DNA from: Halopseudomonas xinjiangensis
GTDB lineage: Bacteria > Pseudomonadota > Gammaproteobacteria > Pseudomonadales > Pseudomonadaceae
Length of the DNA stretch: 64,000 nucleotides
Reading direction: 5' to 3'
Assembly (NCBI RefSeq): GCF_900104945.1
Contig: NZ_LT629736.1
Span: 2,879,001-2,943,000, forward strand
The translations under genes and the position numbers were made by a program. The notes beneath the pieces are model-generated. The model did no database searches. It was not told where the DNA came from and was given only the letters and a program-made list of their open reading frames with translations. Positions within the stretch are counted from its first letter, which is position 1. Every line of letters begins with the position of its first letter. This document shows, piece after piece, positions 49,503 to 58,240 of this stretch.

Positions 49503-50039
49503 TCAAATCGCCACGTCCAGAAAAGCCTGGTCTCGCGCCAACGCCCGAAAATTGAAAACCAGCGAAACCGGATCCCGCCTATAGGCCCCAACCACATAGG
49601 GTCGGAACGCCGCAGGAACGTCGGGCGCGTCGCTGGTGAAGCTGCTAACGGGAAAATGCTGCATACCGAGCACTTCGTCTACCAGTAATCCGACGAACAG
49701 CTCGTCACGATCCAGTACAAGTACCCGACGTTGCTTGCGTGGCGCGGAAACACTGGCCCCGAAGAAACGGCTCAAATCGACGATCGGTAGCAGTCGGCCA
49801 CGCACGTTGGCCACGCCCCGGACCCAGGATTTGACGCGAGGCAGGGCGGTATAGCGCGGCTCATGAAGAATTTCGCTGACTTCGCCCATGGCGGCGACCA
49901 TCGGCTGGCCTGCCAGGCGGAAGCCGACACCACTCCAGGTTTCGCTGACGACTTCCTGCGCAGGCAGGCCGATAGCCTGCTGCCGGCATTGGTTAACCAG
50001 CAGCTGCAGAAGGTCGAATGGATGCGTAGCGTTTGACAT
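49503..50039 (-). CDS. pilI: CheW-like adaptor PilI
   Basis: A 178-residue single CheW-domain protein: VGFRLAGQPMVAAMGEVSEI, YTALPRVKSWVRGVANVRGRLLP (VRG-type loop), IVDLSRFFG, and LVDEVLGMQHFPV. It couples PilJ to ChpA. Located between pilJ and pilH on the same strand with gaps of 75 and 41 bases. Confidence 0.95.
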   Translation of the reverse strand: MSNATHPFDLLQLLVNQCRQQAIGLPAQEVVSETWSGVGFRLAGQPMVAAMGEVSEILHEPRYTALPRVKSWVRGVANVRGRLLPIVDLSRFFGASVSAPRKQRRVLVLDRDELFVGLLVDEVLGMQHFPVSSFTSDAPDVPAAFRPYVVGAYRRDPVSLVFNFRALARDQAFLDVAI

Positions 50040-50080
50040 GCCGTCCCTGTTCTCGTTGTTGCGGCATTGCCCAGTAGCGA

Positions 50081-50446
50081 TCAGCTACCGAGCACCGACT
50101 TCAGTGTCTTGATCAGAGTGGCTTCCTCGACCGGCTTGGTCAGGTAGTCCTTTGCACCCTGACGCTTGCCCCAGACCTTGTCGGTTTCCTGGTCCTTGGT
50201 CGTAACGATGATTACCGGGATATGCGCTGTCTCGGCATCCTTGGTCAACTGACGAGTCGCCTGGAAGCCATTGAGACCGGGCATGACGATATCCATGAGA
50301 ACTGCGTCGGGCTTTTCCTGGCGAGCCAGAGCCACACCATCGGCACCATTTTCGGCTTTCAACACTTCGAAGCCGTGTTTTTCCAGCATGCCCGTGAGCT
50401 TGTACAACTCCGTTGGCGAATCATCCACTACAAGAATTCTGGCCAT
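50081..50446 (-). CDS. pilH: CheY-like response regulator PilH
   Basis: A 121-residue single receiver domain: ARILVVDDSPTELYKLTGML, phospho-Asp in AVLMDIVMPGLNG near residue 52, VIIVTTKDQETD and KDYLTKPVEEATL (Lys). In P. aeruginosa PilH acts on pilus retraction and reversals opposite to PilG. GGGGGAG lies just before the ATG. Confidence 0.96.
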   Translation of the reverse strand: MARILVVDDSPTELYKLTGMLEKHGFEVLKAENGADGVALARQEKPDAVLMDIVMPGLNGFQATRQLTKDAETAHIPVIIVTTKDQETDKVWGKRQGAKDYLTKPVEEATLIKTLKSVLGS

Positions 50447-50479
50447 ATACTCCCCCGGTCAATTCAATGCGCGTCCGGT

Positions 50480-50896
50480 TCAGATCCCGGCAGCGCCTGC
50501 CATTTTTTTATCGGATTGCGGAACGTGCGCGCGAATCGCGCCCAGCAGCTCTTCCTTGCTGAAGGGTTTGGTCAGGTATTGGTCGGAACCGACGATACGA
50601 CCCTTGGCCTTGTCGAACAGACCATCCTTGCTCGACAACATGATCACCGGCGTCGATCGGAACGCACTGTTGTTCTTGATCAGCGCGCACGTCTGATACC
50701 CGTCCAAACGCGGCATCATGATGTCGACGAAGATGATATCGGGGTGGTTGTCGGCAATCTTGGCCAGCGCATCAAAGCCATCGACGGCCGTGATGACAGT
50801 GCAACCGACCTTTTTCAGCAGCGTTTCCGCCGTGCGCCGAATGGTCTTGCTGTCATCAATGACCATGACCTTGAGGCTCTCGAAATTTTCTTCCAT
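50480..50896 (-). CDS. pilG: CheY-like response regulator PilG
   Basis: A 138-residue receiver: LKVMVIDDSKTIRRTAETLL, phospho-Asp in IIFVDIMMPRLDG near residue 60, PVIMLSSKDGLFDKAKG and SDQYLTKPFSKEELL. It drives pilus extension and CyaB-dependent cAMP signalling in P. aeruginosa. ATG 50896 (MEENFESLK) is chosen by homology; the longer in-frame extension enters the promoter region shared with divergent gshB. First gene of the Pil-Chp cluster. Confidence 0.96.
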   Translation of the reverse strand: MEENFESLKVMVIDDSKTIRRTAETLLKKVGCTVITAVDGFDALAKIADNHPDIIFVDIMMPRLDGYQTCALIKNNSAFRSTPVIMLSSKDGLFDKAKGRIVGSDQYLTKPFSKEELLGAIRAHVPQSDKKMAGAAGI

Positions 50897-51112
50897 AAGA
50901 CCAGCCCTTGTTATAGATGTGGGTCGTGTTCGCAGGCGGCATGGTGCCAACCCCGAGACCAGCCATTCCCTTTTCCGCGTACTTTTAGCATAGATTCCGA
51001 GGCCGTTCCATCGGCTTGCTCTGGTATGCTCCAAAGCATCATTTCAGTCAAACTTTTCAGTGCAGGAACCTGGCGTTACACTGCGGTGACTTTCCTCGTC
51101 AGGTCTTCCCTT
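50897..51112. promoter_or_regulatory. pilG-gshB divergent intergenic region (216 bases)
   Basis: This region must hold the promoters of the Pil-Chp operon (leftward) and of gshB (rightward). I could not identify convincing -35/-10 pairs or a regulator site by eye. Confidence 0.4.
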
Positions 51113-52075
51113 ATGCGCATCTGTATCGGCATCGTCATGGATCCCATTAGCCGGATCTCTTACAAAAAGGACAGCTCGCTGGCGATGCTGTTGGCCGCCC
51201 AGGCTCGCGGCTGGGATTTGCACTACATGGAGCCGGCCGACCTGTACATGGAGGACGGTCGTGCGATGGCTCGCATGTCTCCGCTTACCGTGCACGCCGA
51301 CCCTTCGCACTGGTATGACCTGGGAGAAGCACGATCCGACGGGCTGGACTCGCTTGACGTGGTGCTGATGCGCAAGGATCCGCCCTTCGATAACGAATTC
51401 CTCTACGCCACACACATTCTCGAAGCCGCCGAACGCGCCGGGGTGCTGATCGTCAACCGGCCAGCCAGCCTCCGCGATTGCAACGAAAAGCTTTACGCCA
51501 CGCAATTTCCGCAGTGTACGCCACCGAACGTGGTGTCTCGCCGAGCCGACATTTTGCGCGCTTTCGCACAGAAACACCGTGACGTCATTCTCAAACCGCT
51601 CGACGGCATGGGCGGGTCTATGATCTTCCGCATTCGCGAGAACGACCCGAACCTCAGTGTCATCATCGAAACGCTGACCCAGCACGGGGAGCAGCAGATC
51701 ATGGCTCAGCGGTACCTGCCCGAGATAGCGGATGGCGACAAACGCATACTGATGATCGAAGGCGAGCCGGTGCCCTACTGTCTGGCGCGTATTCCGCAGC
51801 TGGGCGAAACGCGCGGCAATCTCGCTGCAGGCGGGCGTGGCGAGGCGCGACCACTCAGCGATCGCGATCGCTGGATCGCTGCCGAAGTGGGGCCCGCGCT
51901 ACGTGAGCGCGGCTTGATGTTCGTGGGTCTGGACGTGATCGGCGACTATCTGACCGAGATAAACGTGACCAGCCCGACCTGTATTCGCGAGATCGACGCA
52001 GCGTACCAGACCGACATAGGCGGCCAACTGATGGACGCCATCGCCAGAAAGCTGGAAGCGAGACCTGGCGCATAG
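51113..52075 (+). CDS. gshB: Glutathione synthetase
   Basis: A 320-residue ATP-grasp enzyme that joins gamma-Glu-Cys and glycine. It starts MRICIGIVMDPISRISYKKD, has VLMRKDPPFDNEFLYATHIL near residue 85, the VILKPLDGMGGSMIFRI phosphate-binding loop near 160, and FVGLDVIGDYLTEINVTSPT near 270. Length fits the family. The long upstream in-frame extension is antisense to pilG/pilH and not coding. It is divergent from pilG; the tonB-like gene starts 64 bases past its stop. Confidence 0.97.
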   Translation: MRICIGIVMDPISRISYKKDSSLAMLLAAQARGWDLHYMEPADLYMEDGRAMARMSPLTVHADPSHWYDLGEARSDGLDSLDVVLMRKDPPFDNEFLYATHILEAAERAGVLIVNRPASLRDCNEKLYATQFPQCTPPNVVSRRADILRAFAQKHRDVILKPLDGMGGSMIFRIRENDPNLSVIIETLTQHGEQQIMAQRYLPEIADGDKRILMIEGEPVPYCLARIPQLGETRGNLAAGGRGEARPLSDRDRWIAAEVGPALRERGLMFVGLDVIGDYLTEINVTSPTCIREIDAAYQTDIGGQLMDAIARKLEARPGA

Positions 52076-52139
52076 ACTTTTGCCAACGGGAGCGGCAGAC
52101 TGCGCAGCAATCGGCCGCTCGCTAAAGCCTACGGATAGC

Positions 52140-53039
52140 ATGAACACAGCAGCAACAGTCACCGCAGCACCTGCCCCACCTACCGTGAAGCCCCGCGACC
52201 GCCTTGGATTCACCCTGTTCCTGGCGGCCGTACTGCATGCGCTGCTGATTCTCGGCGTGACCTTCGATCTGCCTACCCCCAGCGAACTGTCTCGCGCATT
52301 GGAAATCACTCTCGCCACGCAGCCTAGCGAGCAGATACCGGAGCAGGCGGACTACCTGGCCCAGGTGAATCAGGAAGGCAGCGGCACCCTGGACGAGAAA
52401 GCCGCCCCAAGCACTACCGAAGAAGCGGAGCTGCAGGACAGCGAAATCAACCAGGTAACGCCTGCCCAGCAAGCCAGCGCACCGCCACCCGAGCCGATTC
52501 AGCCCAAGCAGGTGGTCACCACCAGCGCCCCGGCACCGGACCGGGTGCGCCACGCTCCGGAAATCCCCGATCCAGTGCAGGCGCCTCGCCCGGCCCAGCG
52601 CTTCGACATGTCGCGATTGTCAGAAGAGATTGCCAGCCTTGAGGCCCAGCTGGCTGAGGAGCGCCAGCTCTATGCCAAGCGGCCGCGCGTGCATCGCCTC
52701 AACGCCGCCTCGACCATGCAGGACAAGGGCGCATACTATAAGGACGCCTGGCGCCGCAAAGTCGAACGCGTAGGCAACCAGAACTATCCAGCCGAAGCCC
52801 GTGACCAGAGAATCTACGGTAGCCTGCGCATGCTGGTAGCGATCAATCGCGACGGCACGCTGCGCGAGGTACGTATTCTGGAAAGCTCCGGCCACACTAT
52901 CCTGGATAACGCCGCCCTGCGCATCGTGCGCCTGGCTGCGCCCTATGCTCCCTTTACCGGCGACCTGATCGACGTCGACGTGCTGGAGATCATCCGCACC
53001 TGGCGCTTCGAGCGAGGTGATCGGGTCTCGAGCTTCTGA
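52140..53039 (+). CDS. tonB: TonB-family energy transducer (TonB3-like)
   Basis: A 299-residue protein: one N-terminal membrane helix (LGFTLFLAAVLHALLILGVTF, about 22-42), a Pro-rich, acidic periplasmic spacer, and a C-terminal TonB domain (KRVERVGNQNYPAEARDQRI-like, SLRMLVAINRDGTLREVRIL, IVRLAAPYAPF, IIRTWRFERG). Position between gshB and algH and beside Pil-Chp corresponds to P. aeruginosa TonB3, which is needed for twitching motility and pilus assembly. ATG 52140 precedes the helix correctly; the in-frame upstream segment has no signal. It could also serve siderophore receptors such as the one at 8.3 kb. Confidence 0.88.
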   Translation: MNTAATVTAAPAPPTVKPRDRLGFTLFLAAVLHALLILGVTFDLPTPSELSRALEITLATQPSEQIPEQADYLAQVNQEGSGTLDEKAAPSTTEEAELQDSEINQVTPAQQASAPPPEPIQPKQVVTTSAPAPDRVRHAPEIPDPVQAPRPAQRFDMSRLSEEIASLEAQLAEERQLYAKRPRVHRLNAASTMQDKGAYYKDAWRRKVERVGNQNYPAEARDQRIYGSLRMLVAINRDGTLREVRILESSGHTILDNAALRIVRLAAPYAPFTGDLIDVDVLEIIRTWRFERGDRVSSF

Positions 53040-53114
53040 GACACGCCGCTCAGCCACGTGGCCGGCTCTCATCCCGCTCTTGCCCTGCCCGCCCTTCGCC
53101 CCAATACTATGGGC

Positions 53115-53684
53115 ATGAGCCAAAGCACACCGACCTATCTCACGCACCACTTTCTCATCGCCATGCCGCACATGGCCGATCCGCGTTTCATTCATAGCCT
53201 GGTTTACCTGTGCGAGCACAGCGAAGACGGAGCCATGGGCATCGTCGTCAACCAGATCAGCGGGCTCAACCTGTCCGACGTCATCGAGCAGACCGCACCG
53301 GATCTGGACGTACCGCCACCGGTTGGGCTGCGCCCCGTCTATAACGGCGGACCGATACAGGCCGAGCGCGGTTTCGTGTTGCACAGCGGTGATGCGGCCT
53401 GGGAAGCCAGCTTGGACCTCGGCCCCCTGCGCCTGACCACCTCGCGCGACATTCTCGTTGACATGGCTCGCGGCCTCGGACCCGAGCATTCACTGGTCGC
53501 CCTGGGTTACGCGGGATGGGACGCGGGACAGCTTGACCAGGAGTTGAGCGATAACTGCTGGCTGAGCGTACCGGCCGAGAACCATATCCTGTTTCAGGTA
53601 CCCAGCGATCAACGCCTTGCCGCGGCGGCGCAAAGCCTGGGTATCGATCTCAATCTGCTCACCAGCCAGGCCGGACACGCCTGA
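53115..53684 (+). CDS. algH: YqgE/AlgH-family protein
   Basis: A 189-residue cytosolic protein of the usual AlgH length: YLTHHFLIAMPHMADPRFIH, EDGAMGIVVNQISGLNLSDV, VYNGGPIQAERGFVLHS, LGYAGWDAGQLDQELSDNCW. AlgH was linked to alginate control in P. aeruginosa, but its biochemical role is unknown. ATG 53115 (MSQSTPTYL) matches family starts; ATG 53109 is two codons earlier. It shares TGATG with the start of ruvX, so the genes are coupled. Confidence 0.93.
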   Translation: MSQSTPTYLTHHFLIAMPHMADPRFIHSLVYLCEHSEDGAMGIVVNQISGLNLSDVIEQTAPDLDVPPPVGLRPVYNGGPIQAERGFVLHSGDAAWEASLDLGPLRLTTSRDILVDMARGLGPEHSLVALGYAGWDAGQLDQELSDNCWLSVPAENHILFQVPSDQRLAAAAQSLGIDLNLLTSQAGHA

Positions 53685-54121
53685 TGTCACGACCGCAGCG
53701 GCTGCTGGGCTTCGATTACGGCACTCGACAGATCGGCGTCGCGGTCGGCCAGACCCTGACCGGTAGCGCGCAGCCGCTCTGCGTCTTGCGCGCACGGGAC
53801 GGCGTGCCGGACTGGCAGCAGATCGCCGCACTGGTCGGCGAGTGGAAGCCTGACGCCCTGGTGGTGGGATTGCCATTGAACATGGACGGCACGCCCAGCG
53901 CCATGAGTGCACGGGCCGAGAAATTTGCACGTCGCCTGGAAGGCCGATACCAGCTGAAAGTCCATTGTGTGGATGAACGGCTGTCGACCTTCGAGGCCAA
54001 GCAAAGCCTGCGCGACTCTCGACGCACGCCGAGCAGCTATCGTGACGATCCGGTCGATGCGCTGGCTGCAGCGCTACTGTTACAGACCTGGTTGGGCGAA
54101 CAACCCATGGAGCAACCATGA
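53684..54121 (+). CDS. ruvX: Holliday-junction resolvase-like RNase RuvX (YqgF)
   Basis: A 145-residue RNase H-fold protein: [21 protein letters not shown] at the N terminus (catalytic Asp), [20 protein letters not shown] near 62, [17 protein letters not shown] near 95, and the last acidic site in [18 protein letters not shown]. YqgF proteins process pre-16S rRNA 5' ends. Its ATG overlaps the algH stop by 1 base and its stop overlaps pyrR by 4. Confidence 0.95.
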   Translation: MSRPQRLLGFDYGTRQIGVAVGQTLTGSAQPLCVLRARDGVPDWQQIAALVGEWKPDALVVGLPLNMDGTPSAMSARAEKFARRLEGRYQLKVHCVDERLSTFEAKQSLRDSRRTPSSYRDDPVDALAAALLLQTWLGEQPMEQP

Positions 54122-54624
54122 CCGAACTTCCCAACGTCGAGACTCTGCTCGATGACATGGCGCAGAAGCTGAGCGCACACTTGTCCCGGAACGGCCGCGA
54201 CGACGCGGCTTTCGTCGGCATCCATACCGGCGGCGCGTGGATAGCCGAGCGGCTGCGCCAGCGCTGTCTGCCCGACGCGCCAATGGGCACACTGGACATC
54301 GCGTTCTACAGGGACGACTTCGAGCAACACGGACTGCCGCAGCGCGTGCGTCCGTCGGAACTGCCTTTCAGCGTCGAGGACCGTCATCTGGTCCTGGTCG
54401 ATGATGTTCTGATGACCGGGCGCACCATCCGCGCGGCCCTCAACGAGCTGTTCGATTACGGCCGGCCGGCCTCGGTTACCCTGGTAACACTGCTCGACAT
54501 CGAGGCACGCCAGTTACCGATTCGTGCCGACGTGCTTGGCGCCAGCCTGGCCCTCCCGTCCGGACAGCGGATAAAATTGACCGGCCCCGAGCCACTGAAG
54601 CTGACTCTGAACCCGACCCAATGA
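54118..54624 (+). CDS. pyrR: PyrR: pyrimidine regulator / uracil phosphoribosyltransferase
   Basis: A 168-residue type I phosphoribosyltransferase: [15 protein letters not shown] near residue 38, the PRPP loop [20 protein letters not shown] near 91, and [20 protein letters not shown]. In Gram-positives PyrR binds pyr mRNA; in pseudomonads its role is less clear and attenuation sites are not obvious here. It overlaps ruvX by 4 bases and precedes pyrB by 7, forming one operon. Confidence 0.94.
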   Translation: MTELPNVETLLDDMAQKLSAHLSRNGRDDAAFVGIHTGGAWIAERLRQRCLPDAPMGTLDIAFYRDDFEQHGLPQRVRPSELPFSVEDRHLVLVDDVLMTGRTIRAALNELFDYGRPASVTLVTLLDIEARQLPIRADVLGASLALPSGQRIKLTGPEPLKLTLNPTQ

Positions 54625-54631
54625 GATTCAC

Positions 54632-55627
54632 ATGATCGCCAAGCCCAGCCAGCTGCAACTCAATGCCCAGGGTCAACTCAGGCATTTCCTGTCTATCGAA
54701 GGGCTTTCGGGCGAGCTTCTCACCGAGCTCCTCGATACCGCTGACTCGTTTCTGGAGGTCGGCGAGCGGGCTGTAAAGAAGGTTCCGCTGCTACGCGGCA
54801 AGACCGTGTGCAACGTATTCTTCGAAAACTCCACCCGCACCCGTACCACCTTCGAACTGGCGGCCAAGCGATTGTCGGCAGACGTGCTCAACCTGAACAT
54901 CTCGACCTCGTCGACCAGCAAGGGCGAGACGCTGTACGACACCTTGCGCAACCTCGAGGCAATGGCTGCCGACATGTTCATCGTGCGCCATGGCGATTCC
55001 GGTGCGGCACATTTTATCGCCGAACGGGTATGCCCTGACGTGGCGATCATCAACGCTGGCGACGGCAACCATGCCCATCCGACCCAGGCGATGCTCGACA
55101 TGTTGACCATCCGCCGTCATCGCGGTGACTTTACCGGCCTGTCGGTGGCGATCGTCGGTGACATCCTGCATTCGCGGGTGGCTCGCTCGAACATGCTGGC
55201 ACTGAAGGCCCTGGGTTGCCCGGACATTCGCGTCATCGCTCCGCGTACGCTGTTGCCGGTGGGGATCGAGCAATACGGCGTTACCGTTTACAACGACATG
55301 CGCGTGGGCCTTCGCGATGTCGACGTGGTGATCATGCTGCGGCTGCAGAAAGAACGGATGCAAAGCGGGCTGTTACCCAGCGAGGGCGAATTTTACCGCC
55401 TCTACGGCTTGACGTCGGAAAGCCTGGCGCTGGCTCGTCCAGATGCTCTGGTCATGCACCCCGGACCAATCAACCGCGGCGTGGAGATTGAGTCGGCCGT
55501 GGCAGATGGCCCCCAGTCGGTGATCCTCAACCAGGTAACCTACGGCATCGCGGTGCGCATGGCGGTAATGTCGATGGCGATGACCGGTCAGAACACCCAG
55601 CGCCAGCTCAACCAGGAAGCCCAGTAA
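54632..55627 (+). CDS. pyrB: Aspartate carbamoyltransferase catalytic chain
   Basis: A 331-residue enzyme that makes carbamoyl-aspartate in pyrimidine synthesis. Carbamoyl-phosphate site [19 protein letters not shown] near residue 66, [30 protein letters not shown] near 150, and the aspartate loop [14 protein letters not shown] near 275. The N-terminal extension ([20 protein letters not shown]) is typical of pseudomonad PyrB, which needs PyrC' to assemble. It overlaps the pyrC' start by 1 base (TAATG). Confidence 0.97.
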   Translation: MIAKPSQLQLNAQGQLRHFLSIEGLSGELLTELLDTADSFLEVGERAVKKVPLLRGKTVCNVFFENSTRTRTTFELAAKRLSADVLNLNISTSSTSKGETLYDTLRNLEAMAADMFIVRHGDSGAAHFIAERVCPDVAIINAGDGNHAHPTQAMLDMLTIRRHRGDFTGLSVAIVGDILHSRVARSNMLALKALGCPDIRVIAPRTLLPVGIEQYGVTVYNDMRVGLRDVDVVIMLRLQKERMQSGLLPSEGEFYRLYGLTSESLALARPDALVMHPGPINRGVEIESAVADGPQSVILNQVTYGIAVRMAVMSMAMTGQNTQRQLNQEAQ

Positions 55628-56910
55628 TGCGAGTGACGATCGAAGGCGCACGGGTCATCGACCCAGCCACCCAGCTGGACCAGATCACCGATATTCATAT
55701 CGACAACGGCCTGGTACACGCCATCGGCCTCGCCCCTGAAGGCTTCGTGGCCCAGCAGGTATTCGACGCCCGTGGTCTGATCGCCGCCCCCGGCCTGGTG
55801 GATCTCAATGCCAGCCTCCGCGAGCCTGGCCAGTCGCACAAGGGAACCATCGCCAGTGAAACACGCGCAGCGGCATCCGGCGGGGTGACCACGCTCTGCT
55901 GCCCGCCCGATACCCGCCCGGTACTCGATACACCGGCCGTCGCCGAGCTGATCTTCGATAGAACCGAGCGCGCTGGCCAGGTACGTGTGTTCCCGATCGC
56001 CGCATTGACTCGGGGCCTGGATGGCGAACATCTGAGTGAACTGGTCGCCCTGCGCGATGCCGGTTGCGTGGCCTTCACCCAGGGGTTGGCGCCGATGAAG
56101 AGCAATCGCATCCTGCGCCGAGCGCTGGAGTACGCAGCGGGTTTCAACCTTCCGGTGATCTTTACGCCTCAGGATCCGGATCTGGCCGAAGGCGGCATGG
56201 CCCATGAAGGCCCCACCGCGTCGCGCATGGGCCTGGTGGGCATTCCTGAAGCAGCAGAAACAGTTGCTCTGGCCCGTGACCTGCTGCTTATCGAGCAGAC
56301 CGGGGTGCGGGCCCACTTCAGCGGACTGACCAGTGCCCGCGCGATGGATATGCTCGCCGATGCCCGGGCGCGCGGGTTGCCGGTAACCGCGGATGTCGCC
56401 ATGTATCAGTTGCTGCTGTGCGACGAGCAGCTCGAAGGCTTCTCCAGCCTGCTGCACGTCCAGCCTCCGCTGCGCAGCGCCAGCGATCGCAGCGCCTTGC
56501 GCGAAGCCGTCAAGTTAGGTCTGGTGCAGGCTATCGCCTCGCACCACCGTCCACATGAGCCAGAGGCCAAGCGCGTGCCGTTCGCCGCTTCGGCACCGGG
56601 TATCAGTAGCGTGGAGATTTTGCTGCCGCTGGCGATGAATCTCGTCGCCGATGGTGTGCTGGAACTCCCGGCAGTGCTTGCACGGCTCACCTGCGGTCCT
56701 GCAGCGGCCCTGGGGCTTCCTGCTGGCCGGCTGGCGCCTGGTGACATCGCCGACATCGTCCTCTTCGACCCGGTACAGACCAGCCTCATCGGCCACAATT
56801 GGCTGTCACGGGGCGCCAATTGCCCGTTCCTGCACGAAGGCGCCCCAGGCGTCGTAACCCACACGTTCAGTCAGGGGAAGCTGGTGTACCAGTCGCAACA
56901 GGTCGTCTAG
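55627..56910 (+). CDS. pyrC': Dihydroorotase-like PyrC', non-catalytic ATCase subunit
   Basis: A 427-residue amidohydrolase-fold protein. The metal-binding HxH that should follow PGLVDL is replaced by N-A-S (PGLVDLNASLREPG), and the downstream DHOase metal-ligand His and Lys positions also look altered. This corresponds to the pseudomonad PyrC' (PyrX), an inactive dihydroorotase needed for the ATCase holoenzyme with PyrB. The active PyrC must be elsewhere. It overlaps pyrB by 1 base; no terminator with a T-run is seen, only a hairpin 80 bases downstream. Confidence 0.92.
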   Translation: MRVTIEGARVIDPATQLDQITDIHIDNGLVHAIGLAPEGFVAQQVFDARGLIAAPGLVDLNASLREPGQSHKGTIASETRAAASGGVTTLCCPPDTRPVLDTPAVAELIFDRTERAGQVRVFPIAALTRGLDGEHLSELVALRDAGCVAFTQGLAPMKSNRILRRALEYAAGFNLPVIFTPQDPDLAEGGMAHEGPTASRMGLVGIPEAAETVALARDLLLIEQTGVRAHFSGLTSARAMDMLADARARGLPVTADVAMYQLLLCDEQLEGFSSLLHVQPPLRSASDRSALREAVKLGLVQAIASHHRPHEPEAKRVPFAASAPGISSVEILLPLAMNLVADGVLELPAVLARLTCGPAAALGLPAGRLAPGDIADIVLFDPVQTSLIGHNWLSRGANCPFLHEGAPGVVTHTFSQGKLVYQSQQVV

Positions 56911-56990
56911 AGCAAACGACCTCCGGATCAGGAGATGAGACAGTCCTTGCGGGCGTCCGCTGTTCCACATCGTCTACCATGCTGATATCA

Positions 56991-57014
56991 CGAAGCGGCG
57001 GGGCAACCGCTTCG
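56991..57014. terminator. Hairpin between the convergent pyrC' and pilU genes
   Basis: An 8-base perfect stem CGAAGCGG / CCGCTTCG with an 8-base loop lies in the 130-base convergent gap. Neither strand has a T-run after it, so its terminator role is tentative. Confidence 0.4.
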
Positions 57015-57040
57015 AGCAGCCCAGTTAGATCACAAGACGA

Positions 57041-58180
57041 TCAACGCCGGCGGATGTCGTCGTCCTCTTCCAGCGCGAAACCGCTGTTGGCGTTACCCAT
57101 CAGATGCTTGCCATCGGTTTCCGACCCCAGCTTGATCATCAGACGCAGGTCGTTCGCCGAATCGGCATGAGCCAATGCATCTTCGTAAGTCACTTCACCC
57201 TGGCTGTATAGCTTGTAGAGTGCCTGGTCGAAGGTTTGCATGCCCAGTTCGTTAGAGCGCGCCATCAGCGATTTCAGCTCGTGCACCTCACCCTTGCGGA
57301 TCAGATCGGCTGCGAGCGGCGTGTTGAGCAACACTTCGATCGCTGCACGGCGCCCCTTGCCGTCCGGCGTCGGGATCAGCTGCTGGGCGACGATGGCTTT
57401 CAGGTTGAGCGATAGATCCATCCACACCTGCTGGTGCATCTCGGTGGGGAAGAAATGGATGATCCGGTCCAGCGCCTGGTTGGCGTTGTTGGCGTGCAGA
57501 GTGGCGAGACACAGGTGACCCGTTTCGGCGAACGCCACGGCATGGTCCATGGTCTCTCTGGTCCGCACCTCGCCGATGAGGATGACGTCCGGTGCCTGGC
57601 GCAGCGTGTTCTTCAGCGCCACCTCGAACGAGTCGGTATCGATCCCGACCTCACGCTGAGTGACAATGCAGTTCTGGTGTTGATGAATGAATTCGATCGG
57701 GTCTTCGATGGTGATGATGTGCCCGCTGGAGTTGCGATTGCGGTAGCCGATCATCGAGGCCAGCGAGGTGGATTTGCCGGTGCCGGTGGCGCCGACGAAG
57801 ATCACCAGACCACGCTTGGTCATGGCCAGCTTCTTCAGCACTTCCGGAAGCCGTAGATCTTCCAGCGTCGGAATGTTGACCTCGATACGACGCAGTACCA
57901 TGCCCACGAGGTTGCGCTGGTAAAACGCGCTGACACGGAAACGACCGATGCCACGTGCACTGATCGCAAAGTTGCACTCACGCTTGTCGGCAAACTCGCG
58001 GCGCTGTGCCTCGGTCATGACGCCGAGGACGGTTTCTCGGGTCTGTTCGGGAGAAAGCGGAGTCTTGGTCACGGGCAGAATCTTGCCGTTGACCTTCATG
58101 CTCGGCGCGACGCCAGCGGTGATGAACAGATCGGATGCACCCTTCTCGACCATCAGGCGCAACAGTTTCTCGAACTCCAT
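57041..58180 (-). CDS. pilU: Type IV pilus retraction ATPase PilU
   Basis: A 379-residue PilT-like ATPase: MEFEKLLRLMVEKGASDLFI, Walker A VGATGTGKSTSLASM near residue 132, Asp box ITIEDPIEFIHQH, Walker B VILIGEVRTRETMDH, and His box ATLHANNANQALDRI. The C-terminal tail (ALEEDDDIRRR) is typical of PilU and absent from PilT. It aids PilT-dependent retraction. ATG 58180 has GAGGGA upstream. It follows pilT by 60 bases. Confidence 0.96.
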   Translation of the reverse strand: MEFEKLLRLMVEKGASDLFITAGVAPSMKVNGKILPVTKTPLSPEQTRETVLGVMTEAQRREFADKRECNFAISARGIGRFRVSAFYQRNLVGMVLRRIEVNIPTLEDLRLPEVLKKLAMTKRGLVIFVGATGTGKSTSLASMIGYRNRNSSGHIITIEDPIEFIHQHQNCIVTQREVGIDTDSFEVALKNTLRQAPDVILIGEVRTRETMDHAVAFAETGHLCLATLHANNANQALDRIIHFFPTEMHQQVWMDLSLNLKAIVAQQLIPTPDGKGRRAAIEVLLNTPLAADLIRKGEVHELKSLMARSNELGMQTFDQALYKLYSQGEVTYEDALAHADSANDLRLMIKLGSETDGKHLMGNANSGFALEEDDDIRRR

Positions 58181-58240
58181 GCTATCCCTCTGCTTCTGCG
58201 TCGGCACAGTCCCGTGCCGACTCAGCTGTGCTGTGTTGAA

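Noticed and set aside
50222..51112. Long 5' in-frame extension of gshB
   Set aside because: It runs antisense through pilG and pilH; the family start is at ATG 51113.
54600..54632. Possible pyrimidine attenuator near pyrR/pyrB
   Set aside because: The gap is only 7 bases and holds no hairpin.
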